A stretch of DNA of 64,000 nucleotides from Tretioscincus oriximinensis (GCA_022410635.1 JAJVDF010000015.1:2671702-2735701); one strand, 5' to 3'; positions 34,093 through 44,966 are shown, counted from the first letter of the stretch. The notes: generated by a model not told the origin, from the sequence alone. Program-made: numbers and translations.

Positions 34093-34510
34093 ATTATCAT
34101 TTCTGCATTTGATCAATAGGCTGGACCATCTGCCACCAAGAATGATTTATTCACTTAGGACTTAATGCCTTCCTGATGCAGAGCAGTTTCATGAGATCTT
34201 TATTTTTATTGGCTATATATCTGCTGGAAGAGATCATATATAGCCACACTAATGGACCACATTGGTCCAAGCATAAGTGTTTTCACACATGGTCTAGAAC
34301 ATGGAAGATGCTACAGCCCCATTGTCAAAGTTTATGCAAGCTTCTAAAATAATCTGAACCATGACATTGGAAGTATCGTATTTTTGAAGACTGTTCAGTC
34401 CTGTCCTTGTACACCAAACATGATAAACGAGTGATGAAGCTTAAAACAATCTCTGCAGGGGGGGGGGAGGGGTAATATCTTGGATGGGATGTCAGTTATA
34501 AACACCAGAG
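34093..34510. other. Unassigned sequence
   Basis: No repeat or gene recognised, apart from a poly-G run at 34460. Confidence 0.35.
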
Positions 34511-34511
34511 C

Positions 34512-34905
34512 AGTTGCAGTGCTTCCACATTGCTGTTTTCTTAAAGTCACAAAAACTGTAACAAGCACTATGAATCTGTTTTGGGATAAACTGCATGCAC
34601 ACTATTGTGGCCTTGGTCAAATGTTTACTTCACACACACACACACCCTGCAAATAATAATAACAATATTAAATTCATACTTTAGCTCTGAAGAAAGTTTA
34701 AAAGTAAAAGCTTTGACATCAACTTAAGAAAGTAAAGATAAACAAATAAAACCAATAATGGTGTTGGAGAGAGACAGGATGTCTCTAAAGGTCATTTGCA
34801 GAAAGTCAAAAGCAGGTGACTAGTTTACTTTCCCCTTCTGCTAGGATTACCAAATGCCAATATTTAACAGGAGAAATCTACAAAATGGGGTATGTTTTCT
34901 TCTCT
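34512..34905 (+). repeat. Repeat family G, copy 1 (about 390 bp)
   Basis: Long colinear similarity with 49828-50215: 'aaagtcacaaaaa', 'gaatctg.ttttggg', 'tgacatca.cttaagaaagtaaa.ataaacaaat', 'tgtctctaaagg.catttgcagaaagtcaa.agcagg' and 'caatatttaacagg.gaaatctacaa'. No coding frame. Confidence 0.7.
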
Positions 34906-35578
34906 CATTTTTTGTCTGTATTAAAACAGAGACAAAGTAATCTGGTGTGGAATGAATGGTGTTCCTGATCTCATGTAATGCATATCTGCTTGATCTGTTT
35001 TGCAGCTTTAGCTAAACTGCTGAAATGTAGGTGCATCAGTTATAAAATGACTTCTGGGTCATCTATGGCTGCCTCCACAATTGCAAAAATTGGTGTATCC
35101 CAGCTGGAAAGATACCTACAGCTACTGAAATCTACAGCTAAAGTTCCTGGCCTCAGAGGATTGGGAGACACACATTTATATGGAGAAAAAGGAACAGGAT
35201 GGTGTGCAGTCTTCTGGATGCCTCTTTTGGACAATGTAGACATTTCATCTGCCCTAGTCTAGGCCACACTATGAGCTATGTGGAGTGAGGAAACAAAAGG
35301 CTCAGAAGAGGCTTTACCACTGCACTTCCCAACAGCAGAAGTAAAATGATTCACATCGGCCACACTATCAGACCAGCATGTACACTATAAGTCTTATCTT
35401 CACATGCTGGTTCAACCTAAAGGAGGCTCCTCCAGGATGTTGAAAGGACACTGCTTTTGACAATGGAACCAGAAAGGCTTGATTCGCACTTGGCCTTGTT
35501 CTGTTCCAGAAAATAGTCTAAGGGGCCTACTTCATAGGCAATTCTAGGCTAGCGTAAACCCTGACATGTTCTACGTTA
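34906..35578. other. Unassigned sequence
   Basis: 'tctatggctgcctcc' and nearby short motifs recall family E, but I cannot align the stretch as a whole. Confidence 0.35.
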
Positions 35579-35995
35579 GTCTGTGCACACAGCTATTTTC
35601 TGCCTCGTTTGGAGCACTAAGAGGAAGTGTCAGGCACACGTGCTAAGCATTTTTCAGCAGTCGACCCGCAATAAATGCCGTTTTTCCTGGAATAAACTAT
35701 TGCTGGGATATTCAAACATTGTTCCAGGGACCCCCATACTCTCANGTGTGTATGCTTGTGCACAAATTGGAGGCGAGAAGTTAAAACAAGCGAGAACACA
35801 ACAATTGTTTCTATTGGCTGCTGCGAGTAAAAATATATATATTCTCGGACTACACTGCCACAAGATCAATTAGCAATATTTCGGAACTGGGATATTAATT
35901 ACGGAATATACAGGTTTGGTGTGCACGGATACGCGATTGCTATATTCCGGAATATAGCTTTATAACATTTTTTAGGTTGTCGTCTGCACACAGCC
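35579..35995. mobile_element. MITE family I, copy 2
   Basis: Starts CTGTGCACACAGC and ends GTCTGCACACAGCC, the complement of the start of copy 1 (GGCTGTGTGCACAC), so it has short terminal inverted repeats of about 12 bp. It is longer than copy 1 by an internal 'attgctgggatattcaaacattg' segment and a repeated 'ggaatatag' region. I saw no clear target duplication. Confidence 0.7.
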
Positions 35996-36520
35996 TATGT
36001 TCCAAACTACTTTTTGGAACAGAATTAGGGTCCAAGGTGTTTGTAACAGTTTTCTTCAGTCTTTGAGCAACCAATTCTAACAATTCTAGCATCTCTGTAG
36101 TTTTGGAAACCACTTCATTAATCATGTGAAATGCTTTACTGAATTTTTTGAGAAAAAAATAAGCATAAACTAAACGAAGAAGAATAAGGTCAAGGTGAAG
36201 TGAACGTGCAAAAAAATACCAACTGTGAAAATGTATATGAAAGCATAACTCTCTCTAAATCTAGTAATGATTCACTAAGCAATATCAACCACACAGGCAT
36301 CCTGGCACCATAAAAATCTATTTTCATGAACCCTGTGATGGTTTTCTTGACTGCCCCTCACAAGCAGCACTTGAAATACATTTAATTACTTTTGTATTGA
36401 TTTTAGGTACTATTGGTATCTCTTTTGTTTCCTTTCATTTCACATTCTGTGGTAGCCATCCAGAGCAGAGGAATAAAAATTATATTTTAATTACATTTTA
36501 GATTATAACATATATTATCT
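35996..36520. other. Unassigned sequence
   Basis: No repeat or gene recognised. Confidence 0.35.
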
Positions 36521-36524
36521 TTTT

Positions 36525-36597
36525 AATGTTCTGACCTGCCCTGAGACCTTCAGGTAAATGACAGGATATAAATTATTAAATAAATAAAAAAATATTC
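36525..36597 (+). mobile_element. L2/SINE B-type 3' tail fragment
   Basis: 'gacctgccctgagaccttcaggtaaatgacaggatataaatt' then (AAAT)n. Confidence 0.6.
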
Positions 36598-36639
36598 TTA
36601 AATCCATAGCATGCAATAAATAAGTTGAAATAATCAGTC

Positions 36640-36750
36640 ATAAGAACATAAGAACATAAGAGGAGCCCTGCTGAATTAATCAGGAGCCCACCTAGTCCAG
36701 CATTCTGTCTCACACAGAGGCCCACCAGTTGTACCTGAATTGCACCAATT
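36640..36750 (-). mobile_element. CR1 LINE 3' end (TTCTTATG type)
   Basis: (CATAAGAA)n at 36640-36660, 'gaggagccctgctgaattaatcagg', 'cacctagtccagcattctgtctcacacagaggcccacc'. Short 5'-truncated copy. Confidence 0.8.
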
Positions 36751-37360
36751 GCAGAAGCCAACCTATTCGTTATAATTTTTATAAGATCCTTGTAAGCAGA
36801 AATACAAAAGTCAAATTTAGTTAGTTGAGGGTATTTCTGGGGTGCTAAAAGTTATTTCAATTTTCTCCTTCTGGCTCTATTTTTAAAGAATATTTGGCAC
36901 TGTGAAAAAGAGTGAGAGAAAAGTAAAAGCTTTGCATCTTCAGGCATTATCAAAGTTCTGATTTAATTCATTTTGTTCTTTTGATTATTACCCACAGCCA
37001 TGGAATTCACAGTAATAATTTTACAGTAGTATTTCAAACAAAAGCTGTGTTCATATACAACAAAATGGGCATTTCAGAGGCAGTATGTGGCATCTAAGCC
37101 TTCTCTAATCCCCCTTTTGTACCACAGAATGTTTAGGAGAGAATATTGGGGAGGGCAGATTGGGGCACATGTGTGTGTAAAATCAACTACAAAAGTGCTT
37201 AAGAAGCAACTCAGAGGCCCCATCCAGATGAGGTATTTCTACCGCTATGGCCACTACATCAGGAAGAATTCACTTTATGTGCTTATGGCTGTTTCAACAA
37301 TCCATTCTTCACTACAAACTTCTACTGTCTTGGGTTCTACAGCAAATACCTCTTTTCTGA
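36751..37360. other. Unassigned sequence
   Basis: No repeat or gene recognised. Confidence 0.35.
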
Positions 37361-37364
37361 TTTT

Positions 37365-37850
37365 ATTGTGGACTCCACAACAAGAATGATCAAAGGACTG
37401 AAGCACCTCCCTTATGAAATCAGGCTGCAACATCTGGGCATCTTCAGCCCTGAAAGATGGTGTTTAAGAGGTGATCCGATTGAAACTGATGGGCAGAAGA
37501 GAGAAGACACACAAAGGAAAGTATTTTTTCATTCAGAGGATCAGAGGCCCATGGAATTTACTTTCAGAAGAGGTGGTGGTAGGTAGCACTCTGGATAGCT
37601 TTAAGACATGATTAGACAAGTTAATGGACACCAAGGGTATAAATAGCTACTAGGATGGATCTCTTGATATTGCCTCTAGGGTGGAGCAACTGGCAGGATT
37701 CCTGAAGTTCCATTTGCAGGGAGTCGAGAACAGGTGAAGATTTTTCTTCTGTTTCAGATTGCTCAGATGCAATTTGGTGGGCCACTGTGTGAGCAGACAT
37801 CTGGACTAGCCTGATTCAGCAGGGCTCCTCTTATATTCTTTTGTTCTCAG
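37365..37850 (+). mobile_element. CR1 LINE 3' fragment (TTCTTATG type)
   Basis: A frame reads TRMIKGLKHLPYEIRLQHLG from about 37378, the conserved ORF2 C-terminal text, then degenerates. The 3' UTR 'ccaagggtataaatagctactaggatgg', 'tttgcagggagtcgagaacagg' and 'gggctcctcttatattctt' follows. A deletion removes codons relative to 40419-40682. Confidence 0.85.
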
Positions 37851-39090
37851 TATCACTGTAAAAAAGCCTTCATATGGCGTACTCTAGAGACAGTAGACAG
37901 GAGCAGTTAGAAGACTGGCAGGAACCCCAGCAATATTCAAGGCAAAACATGAGCTCTTTGTGTATTTCCTGGAGCTCAGACATACAGAGCTGGTGGGGAG
38001 GAGAATCCAATCAGGATCCCACACACTTAAAAGTGTTGAGTTCCTGGATGTCCAATGAAATGGGAATACAGTTCTCATTTTGCTACATCGTATTCACGCT
38101 ACTGGACTTGCTACTGGGTTTTGCCCAGAATAAAATAAATTCTACAACAAACCAACTCATCTAAAAGGGGTCAGAGGAGCTTTTTGCTATACCTGAACAC
38201 AGCTAAGGGGTGGACAAATTTGCCCACTGCTGGATAATCTCTTATTTATGGTTCCAGGAAAAGCCGAGAGGTTCTCAATCCTTGTAAAGCATAAGTAAGT
38301 GTCGCGCTGATCGATTGACCAATTGTGCCTGTCTCCCTTCACCCATCTATCCCTGAACCTTTTTGCTTCTTGAAAACTGCCCTTCACTCTTTCCACTCCC
38401 AACGATCCCCTCTGCTCCGGCACAACTGAACTTGGCAAACCGCGATGTCAGCAACGGAATGAGCACAGGTGCCACAATGATCCATTAGTCATCCCATACG
38501 GAACACCTGCTGCAATTTCCTTTGTAGTTAAAACTCAGTGACAGCTGGTCTGCTAACAGCCTCACTCTGTGGAGAACAGAGGCTGGGAATGCGGCTGGAA
38601 TAAAAATGGATGCGCCTGTCAAGCGTTCGATTGAGTTGTCCGCTACCCAGGAGGCTCCGAATTCAAAGACCTTTTGCAAAGTTGATGGGAAGTTGCAGCT
38701 GCTTAGATTCTTTGAAGGTCAAACTCAAAAGCCCAGAATTTAGTTCACCTGTAGCTCTCTGCCTATTACCTCCCATAGCCCATCCTGAATCCAGAAGTCG
38801 TTTATTAACAGCTTTGCACACTCCTGTTTTGAGAAGTCTGGTTTTCTTTTTCTTTTTGTTACAGACCACTTTCTCTGCGATAAGATCTGGAGTAAAGGAG
38901 GTAAGAGGATACCCCCTTTTATCTTGAAATGGAGGTGGGATTACATGCTAAAACAGGGGCAACCTGTGTCTCACATGATAAGCCCAGTTCTGTGTTGCCT
39001 TTTAAAGGACGTGCATCAAATATTAAAATGGTTGCTTTTCTTACATTTCTCACTGGATTCCTACATTTGCCTTTTGCAAACAATTAATAA
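37851..39090. other. Longest repeat-poor stretch, with one exon-like pattern
   Basis: No interspersed repeat recognised over about 1.2 kb. At 38865-38900 a 36-nt open segment lies between a strong pyrimidine tract ending in ACAG and a GTAAGA donor-like site (see findings). No known protein is recognised, so I do not call a gene. Confidence 0.35.
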
Positions 39091-39093
39091 AGT

Positions 39094-39546
39094 AGACTGA
39101 CCAGATTTTCTGAGGCCCAAACTTGGGTAATTAATATTCATGCTAATTTGTATATTCATAAATATGCAAATTACCCACCAACATGCATTCCCTTCTGAAA
39201 TCCCCGCCCGAGAAATCTGTGAAGCATGTGAGAATTTAAGTGTGTGAGAATTTTTAAACTGTGTGAGATTTTTTGGAGTACATCAGAATTTTTTTTTTTT
39301 TACAGAGGGGAGGGTGCCTTCAGGAGCTGGCTCTGGTTGCCAGAACCCCCTAGTGGTGGTGAAATGAAGTTAAAAAAAGTGGAAAAAAATTCTCAAAAGT
39401 TTTATTTAATTTATTTAATTATTTTTTTCCTCAGCAAAACCCAGGAAAATGGGGAGAGCACCCCCCGGAGGACAGAGTAGGCACCCCAAAACCGGGTTCC
39501 CCCCCCCCCCAAAAAAAAAAAAAAAGGGGGCATCTGGTCAGCCTAA
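39094..39546. mobile_element. MITE family L, long composite form (hAT-like)
   Basis: Left end TAGACTGACCAGAT and right end ATCTGGTCAGCCTA are inverted repeats (one mismatch). Near-identical 7-mers AATAAAG (39087-39093) and AACAAAG (39547-39553) border it. The interior has a repeated 'tgtgagaatttt' motif and 'gagggtgccttcaggagctggctctgg'. The right arm alone matches the short palindromic form at 43.5 and 59.7 kb. Confidence 0.7.
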
Positions 39547-39711
39547 ACAAAGACATGGGCTGAATAAGAATTTGGAATTCCAGAAACATTAAAAGCAAAC
39601 CAGCAATAAAAGCAAAGCAACAGTGCTAATGGATGACAATTTTAAAGTGTTTAATTTGAGGGAGGGAGTCAAATATTAGATAATAATGTTAGCTTAATAT
39701 TTGTTTGAATT

Positions 39712-40137
39712 ATTACCAAACTGGGCAAAGGAAGATTCGGGAGCAACAAAAATATTTGAAGGACCACCTTCTTCCATAGGTACCTCCCTACATCCTAAGA
39801 TCTTCTGATGAGTCTCTCCTGACAGACCCACCTCCTTCATTCTCCAAAGGGGTGTGGGCACATGGGAGGGGCTTCTCTGTGACAGCCCACAAGTTGTGGA
39901 ATTTTCTCCTGCCTGAGGTGCGCCAGGCTCCTTCACTGTNCACATTCAGTTGCCTGGTGAAGACGCAGCTGTTTACCCTCGCCTTTGGCTGAGCCCCAAA
40001 ATCCNCTGCTTCTTGAAGGAATTGTTGTACTCTTAAACTGTTGTATTTTAATCTGTTTTATCATTTTTTATTGTGATACGTCTTGAGACTTTTGGGTATA
40101 AGGTGGGATATAAATGTAAATAAATAAATAAATAAGA
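39712..40137 (+). mobile_element. L2-type LINE 3' end
   Basis: A broken frame gives ..NFLLPEVRQAPSL.. and then FTLAFG* near 39970-39993, the ORF2 C-terminal pattern of reptile L2-type LINEs. The 3' UTR follows: 'cttgagacttttgggtataaggtgggatataaatgtaaat' and (AAAT)n. The last 55 bases closely match the SINE B tail. Confidence 0.75.
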
Positions 40138-40239
40138 ACATTACTATGAAATGTCAAAATGACCTGATTATATAAAATATTAAGAATGCATCACCCTAAT
40201 ATTGAAACTGCATCCTGGCACATTAAAGGAGTGGGCTTA

Positions 40240-40888
40240 GGACGAATCCTGTGTTCTGTTCTGATCACCACATCTCAAGAGGGATATTGTCGAACTAGAG
40301 TAGGTGCAGAAGAGGGCAACAAGAATGATCAAGGGTCTGGAGCACCTCCCTTATGAAGTCAGGCTGCAACATCTGGGCCTCTTCAGCCTCGAAAGGCGTC
40401 GTTTGAGAGGTGATCTGATTGAAGTGTATTGAAATCATGCATGGGATAGACAGGGTGAATAGAGAAAAAATGTTTTCTCTATCTCACAACACTAGGACCA
40501 GAGGGCCCTCCTTGAAACTGATGGGCAGAATAGTGAGAACAGACAAAGGAAAGTATTTTTTCACTCAGAGGATCATCGGCCTGTGGAATTTACTTCCTGA
40601 AGAGGTGGTAGCTAACAGCTTGTATAGCTTCAAGACAGGACTAGACAGGTTTATGGACACCAAGGGTATAAATGGATACTAGGATGGATGTCTGAATGTT
40701 GCCTCCAAGATGGAGCCACAGGTAGTGCTCCTGAAATGCCATTTGCAGGGAGTCATGAACAGGTGCATATTTTGCTTTCCTCTGTTCAGACTGCCCAAGT
40801 GCATCTGGCAGGCCACTGTGTGAGACAGAATGCTGGACTAGATGGGCTGTGGCCTGATCCAGTATGGCTCTTCTCATGTTCTTATGAG
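40240..40888 (+). mobile_element. CR1 LINE 3' fragment, about 650 bp (TTCTTATG type)
   Basis: Contains ORF2 C-terminal code in shifted frames: [20 protein letters not shown], then LSHNTRTRGPSLKLMGRIVR and RIIGLWNLLPEEVVANSLYS, ending DTKGINGY*. The 3' UTR follows with 'tgctggactagatgggctgtggcctgatccag' and 'ttctcatgttcttatg'. Frame change near 40405-40420. It shows where the ORF2 stop should lie in the damaged 61.1-kb copy. Confidence 0.9.
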
Positions 40889-40924
40889 TTCNAGTTCAAT
40901 GGACAGAAATTTTTAAAATACCGC

Positions 40925-41175
40925 TTATTGGCTGTGTTTTCATGAGAGGAAAATGCCGGAGCAAAAGCTGTGTGGCTCTGTGCTGGGCATATGCAGTTCC
41001 CCTGTAATCCAAAGGGGCTCTGGGTTCACCCTGTGTCATTCTCAAAGCCACACATCCCCGCAACAAAGATCCCCTTGAAAACAATTGCAGTTGCAGTTCT
41101 TCCAAATTCAGGTTAACTGTGCTCTGGCTTCCTTTTGCCCACAGCGAGCACAAATCCATGTAAATGATTCCTGCC
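40925..41175. repeat. Unclassified MITE-like family F, copy 1
   Basis: 'gctgtgtggct.tgtgctgg', 'agttcccctgtaatccaaagggg', 'caaagccacacatc' and 'ggttaactgtgctctgg' parallel 44005-44235 in order. Confidence 0.5.
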
Positions 41176-41790
41176 TCGAATTCTGGATAATTGGGACAGA
41201 GGAGGAGTTGGGTACCTCCCCATTAGGGGTGGCCCCAAGAGGGGTGATCCTGCGTGNCTGCTGCTGCCAACACTTCCTCATAAGGTTAAGTCAGTAACAG
41301 CAGTAAAAGGATATCTGTTTTGGGTTTTACTTAGTAGAGTGGAGGGGACCTGAGAATACTTTTGTAACAATACCAGAAGAAAACAGAAGGCAGCCTTTAT
41401 GCCGAAATTATAAGAAAGAGAAACAGAGATGAAGGATAAACATGTTTATACAGGACATAAAGATGCCAAAGGTTATTTCTGGGACAACCAGATGCAGGTT
41501 TTTGTCAGCCAAAGTTGAAAATGAGAGCTGTTAAGATACAGATCTTTGCACCACATTTTGAATTTAACTAAAAGTCAGTGGTTTCTTTGAAAAAAAAAAT
41601 CACCATCCTACCATTATTATTTGATGGGCTTTTTACTATCTAGGTGAATTAAAATTTACTTGTCTGTAGCAAGATAAAATAACACAGAGGATTCCAGAGG
41701 ATTATAATAATTATTCAAAATTGCATTGTGGAAAGATATAGAGTTGGGCAAATTATTAAGTCTCTTGTTTTAAATTGTTGGAAAACAACA
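41176..41790. other. Unassigned sequence
   Basis: No repeat or gene recognised. Confidence 0.35.
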
Positions 41791-41797
41791 TTGTGGA

Positions 41798-41806
41798 AAA
41801 AAGGAA

Positions 41807-41860
<54 letters not shown>

Positions 41861-41866
41861 AAAAAC
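41798..41866. repeat. (GAAA)n microsatellite
   Basis: About 16 GAAA units. The lysine-rich frame across it is not a gene. Confidence 0.9.
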
Positions 41867-43012
41867 TTGATCAGAGTATTGGGACACATCAGCAAAGTGA
41901 CAGGTTGTTTTCTTTCTCCGTTATTAGGGAACAAGGTAATATTCTCTAGCTAATCAGTGGTCTTATTAAGAGCCTTTGGACACGCCCAACTTGCTTAATG
42001 ATAAAGCCAGCTCTGAAGATAAGTCCGCTTTGCAGCCTATTGCTTATCACACATGCCAACTACACGGTGAGAATAAATTTGGAGGCAGACATTGCAGAGA
42101 AAACTGTAAAATAGCTCTTCTGGACGTGGTCTTCTGATGCCTTTTGCAGAGCTTCTGATGTCTAAAGTTTTCTCTTTTCTTTTTCCTGGGAAAGTCCAAG
42201 GAAACAGAATTGTATATGAGTAATGTATGGGTGGNGGATCTATGTCTAACTTCCCAGGTCTTTTTGGCAAAGTAATTATGGTGATGCTGTTGGAATCATT
42301 TCTTTCTGACAGCTTTGAGGTTCCCACAAATGACTAGCCTTGGCACCCTCCAGTGGTAATCTTGAGCTTCAAAGTTGCAAAATGNGAGAAACATGGAATG
42401 TAAATGAAGGAATGACTCCTACAACTTCATATGTATCNGGAGGCAATCAGGACTTTTCCCACTCGTTTCCTTCTTAAAAAATATTTGCTTTTGCCACAGG
42501 GTGTTGCTGTAGCATTTAGGAGGAATGTGGGTCCACAAAGCCATGAGTGCTCTTTGTAACTCCTGTGCTTTACAGCCGTTTGCTTTTCCATCTACTTGGT
42601 ATGGGATCCAATATTTACTTCTCTCTTTTCATCACTCAGCACGTCAGTTGCTGCTGTGCCTTCATTACTTTTTCAGACAATGATGCCTGGCTTGGTTTCT
42701 CTCAACCGAGCCTCCAGAAACCTCTTTTCTTTGCTTAAGGGGCATCATCTGTGGAAACCAAAGTTAATTTTCTGGCAAGGAAAACAACTATCAATCCATG
42801 CTAATGCACTTTTTGTGCTTCAAGAACCCTTTGTAATCAAAAATCTTACACATGTTGTTATTCCACTGAACCATCTGGAAGGAAGCAAATCTGGAAATTT
42901 TGTCTATAGTAGAAATACAGATGCTGAATTTTGTTGCCTTGACCCTTGGCCTATGACTGTGGTGATGAGAATTTACGGATTTGGAGCAACAATATTTGGA
43001 AGATCACAAATT
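41867..43012. other. Unassigned sequence
   Basis: No repeat or gene recognised. Short frames only. Confidence 0.35.
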
Positions 43013-43014
43013 GA

Positions 43015-43198
43015 CATGATGATGATGATGAAGAAGAAGAAAAAGAAGAAGAAGAAAAAGAAGAAGAAAAAGAGAAAGAAAAAGAAAAAGAGGAAGAAAA
43101 AGAAAAAGAAAAAGAAGAAAAAGAAGAAGAAGAAGAAAAAGAAGAAGAAGAAAAAAGAAGAAGAAGAAGAAAAAAGAAGAAGAAAAAAATAAAGAAAA
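43015..43198. repeat. Long GAA/GAAAAA purine tract
   Basis: An almost unbroken purine strand of about 170 bp after (GAT)n. It sits at the 3' end of the SINE A copy that follows, so it is that SINE's expanded tail. Confidence 0.9.
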
Positions 43199-43425
43199 AG
43201 GCCTTCCCACCTGAAGGGACTCAAAATGACTTACAAGCTATTTTTCACTCAAGGGCTCACATTTTATCTTTCCCACCATGACTGTGGTGGTACCTATTAA
43301 TCTATTTGTAATTTCTTACTTTCAAACAGCTAGGTTGGCTGGAACTAAGGCCAATAGAGGGCACTCACCCCTTTCCACAGCAGGCACCTGAGGCCTCAAG
43401 TGACTGATCTGCCTGTTGAAAAACT
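43199..43425 (-). mobile_element. SINE A with expanded tail
   Basis: Plus strand: 'ccttcccacctgaagggactcaaaatgacttacaagc', 'tcactcaagggctcacattttatctttcccacca', 'aatttcttactttcaaacagctaggttggctgg'. The tRNA-like head is largely lost. Confidence 0.75.
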
Positions 43426-43491
43426 GTTGCTCTTAACCTCTGTTCCAGTAAGCCTGGGCTGCATCCAGACATCCTATTTCTAGATTTTATC

Positions 43492-43676
43492 CTGATGACC
43501 CCTTTTGGGGAGAGATGAAAACCTGTTTTTGAGTTGCCTCCCAGTTTTTTCTAAGGAAAAAAAAATTAAAAAGCCATTTTTTTTTGAAAAAACATTTTTT
43601 TTACAAATTTCCTCAGAAAAACCTGGGAGGCACCCCCCCAAAAAACCCCACAAAAAAGTGTCATCTGGTCAGCCTA
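43492..43676. mobile_element. MITE family L, short palindromic form
   Basis: Left arm CCTGATGACCCC..AAAACCTG..TTGCCTCCCAG and right arm CTGGGAGGC..CATCTGGTCAGCCT form one long imperfect palindrome around an A/T-rich centre. Outer left end is mutated. Confidence 0.75.
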
Positions 43677-43790
43677 TCTTGAGGCTCTGATGGGATTGCC
43701 TCTCATATCCACTGCAGGGCCACCATAGCCCCAGAGTGGGTTATTGCTTATAACTGGGGAAAAGGGCGTGGCTGTGTTCACTTTAGGGTA

Positions 43791-43986
43791 TGCTGGCCAA
43801 ATGACCTTTTCTGGGGGTTTGTGAAAACCTGATTTTGCGGTGCCTCCCAGTTTTTCCTGTGGAAAAAAAATTAATTTTTTTTTAAAAAAACCTTTTTTCG
43901 AAAAAGCTTTTCCTCAGCAAAAACTGTNAGGAACCCCAAAACTGGGTTTCTACCCGCCCCCAAAGGGTACCTTTTGTCAGCCTACA
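43791..43986. mobile_element. MITE family L, short palindromic form
   Basis: Left 'ctggccaaatgacc' and right 'ccttttgtcagcct' are decayed termini. The inner arms 'aaaacctgattttgcggtgcctcccag' and the complementary right side are clear. A 7-bp direct repeat TTAGGGT (43783-43789 and 43987-43993) borders it. Confidence 0.7.
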
Positions 43987-44004
43987 TTAGGGTGAAAAGG
44001 GAGT

Positions 44005-44235
44005 GAAATCTGTGTGGCTTTCCACTGGACTCACAGAGTTTCCCTATAATCCACAAGGGAAGGGCTTTCACAGTATGCTGTTCACAAAGCTGCATGTCAC
44101 CAAAACGGAGTTCTTCCTCAAAAGCGACGCTGGTGGAGAATTCGGGCTAACCTGCTCTGGGTACGATTTGCTTGTATCGGGAGCGCCTCCCTGTGACTGT
44201 AGCTACACACCACGGCTGTGCTTCCATTTTATTCT
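44005..44235. repeat. Unclassified MITE-like family F, copy 2
   Basis: Counterpart of 40925-41175: 'tctgtgtggctttccactgg', 'agtttccctataatccacaaggg', 'cacaaagctgcatgtcacc' and 'gggctaacctgctctggg'. Confidence 0.5.
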
Positions 44236-44327
44236 AAACTCCAAGGAGAAAACAGCAAATTTAAAAGGGTTTTTTTTNGGGGGGGTTGGGTTCTAGTTTT
44301 GCGCAAACATAAACAACTGTATATCTG

Positions 44328-44958
44328 TAGGGTTGCCATATTTTGTCAGCCCAAAACCGGGACGAGGGTGGGGTGGGGGTGCATGCATGTGCATGCAAAC
44401 ATGTGCGTGCNCGCGCACACACATGCACGAACACACGGACGCTTGTGGTGAGACAGGCAGAACCTCTCTTCTGCCTGTCTCACCACAAGCGTCCGTGTGT
44501 GCGCGTGTGGGTGTGCGTAGCTGCTCCAATGCTGGAGGCGGGGTTTCATGTCTGCTGTCAGGCAAAGCGCGCTAACTTAGCTCCAGCGGAGGAAAAACAC
44601 CTGGGTTTGTGACAGGAGAACAGAGCTGTCCTCCTGTCACAAACCCAGGCGTTTTTCCTCTGCTGGGGGCGAGTGGGTGNGCTTTGCCTTGACAGCAGGC
44701 GTGCGGAACCCCGCCTCCATCATTGGAGCAGCTACGGCACACTCCGAAGTTTCTTCCAGGACCCCAGAAAGTGTTGCTCGGGCTGCAGCCGTCAGCTCTG
44801 ATGGCTGCTTTGCCTTTAAAATCCTGCATTTTTATATTCCCTGATGCAGCATCGGGGAATGTAAAAATCCGGGATTTTATCTTTAAACCCGGAGGGGACT
44901 ATATTTTAGTCCCCAAAGCCGGGATTGTCCTGCCTTCCNGGGACGTATGGCAACCCTA
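44328..44958. mobile_element. hAT-like MITE, 631 bp, with perfect 8-bp TSD
   Basis: TIRs TAGGGTTGCCATA / complement at 44946-44958 are flanked by a perfect 8-bp duplication TATATCTG (44320-44327 and 44959-44966). 8-bp duplication and TAGGG-like ends fit the hAT superfamily. It has no transposase frame. It contains a perfect 31-bp hairpin (44431-44461 with 44470-44500) and a second stem of about 100 bp (about 44516-44618 with 44631-44737). Frames across it read both strands because of the palindromes. Confidence 0.9.
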
Positions 44959-44966
44959 TATATCTG

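Noticed and set aside
35571..36003. 8-bp target duplication for MITE family I copy 2
   Set aside because: Flanking octamers (CTACGTTA and TATGTTCC) do not match well enough to claim one.
38610..38927. 105-codon frame in repeat-poor DNA
   Set aside because: It contains a translated poly-T/C tract (FFFF) and no domain. Only the 36-nt splice-flanked part is worth a look.
42596..43192. 198-codon frame ending in a long Lys/Glu tract
   Set aside because: Its second half is the GAA microsatellite. The first half has no recognisable domain and no supporting splice or promoter context.
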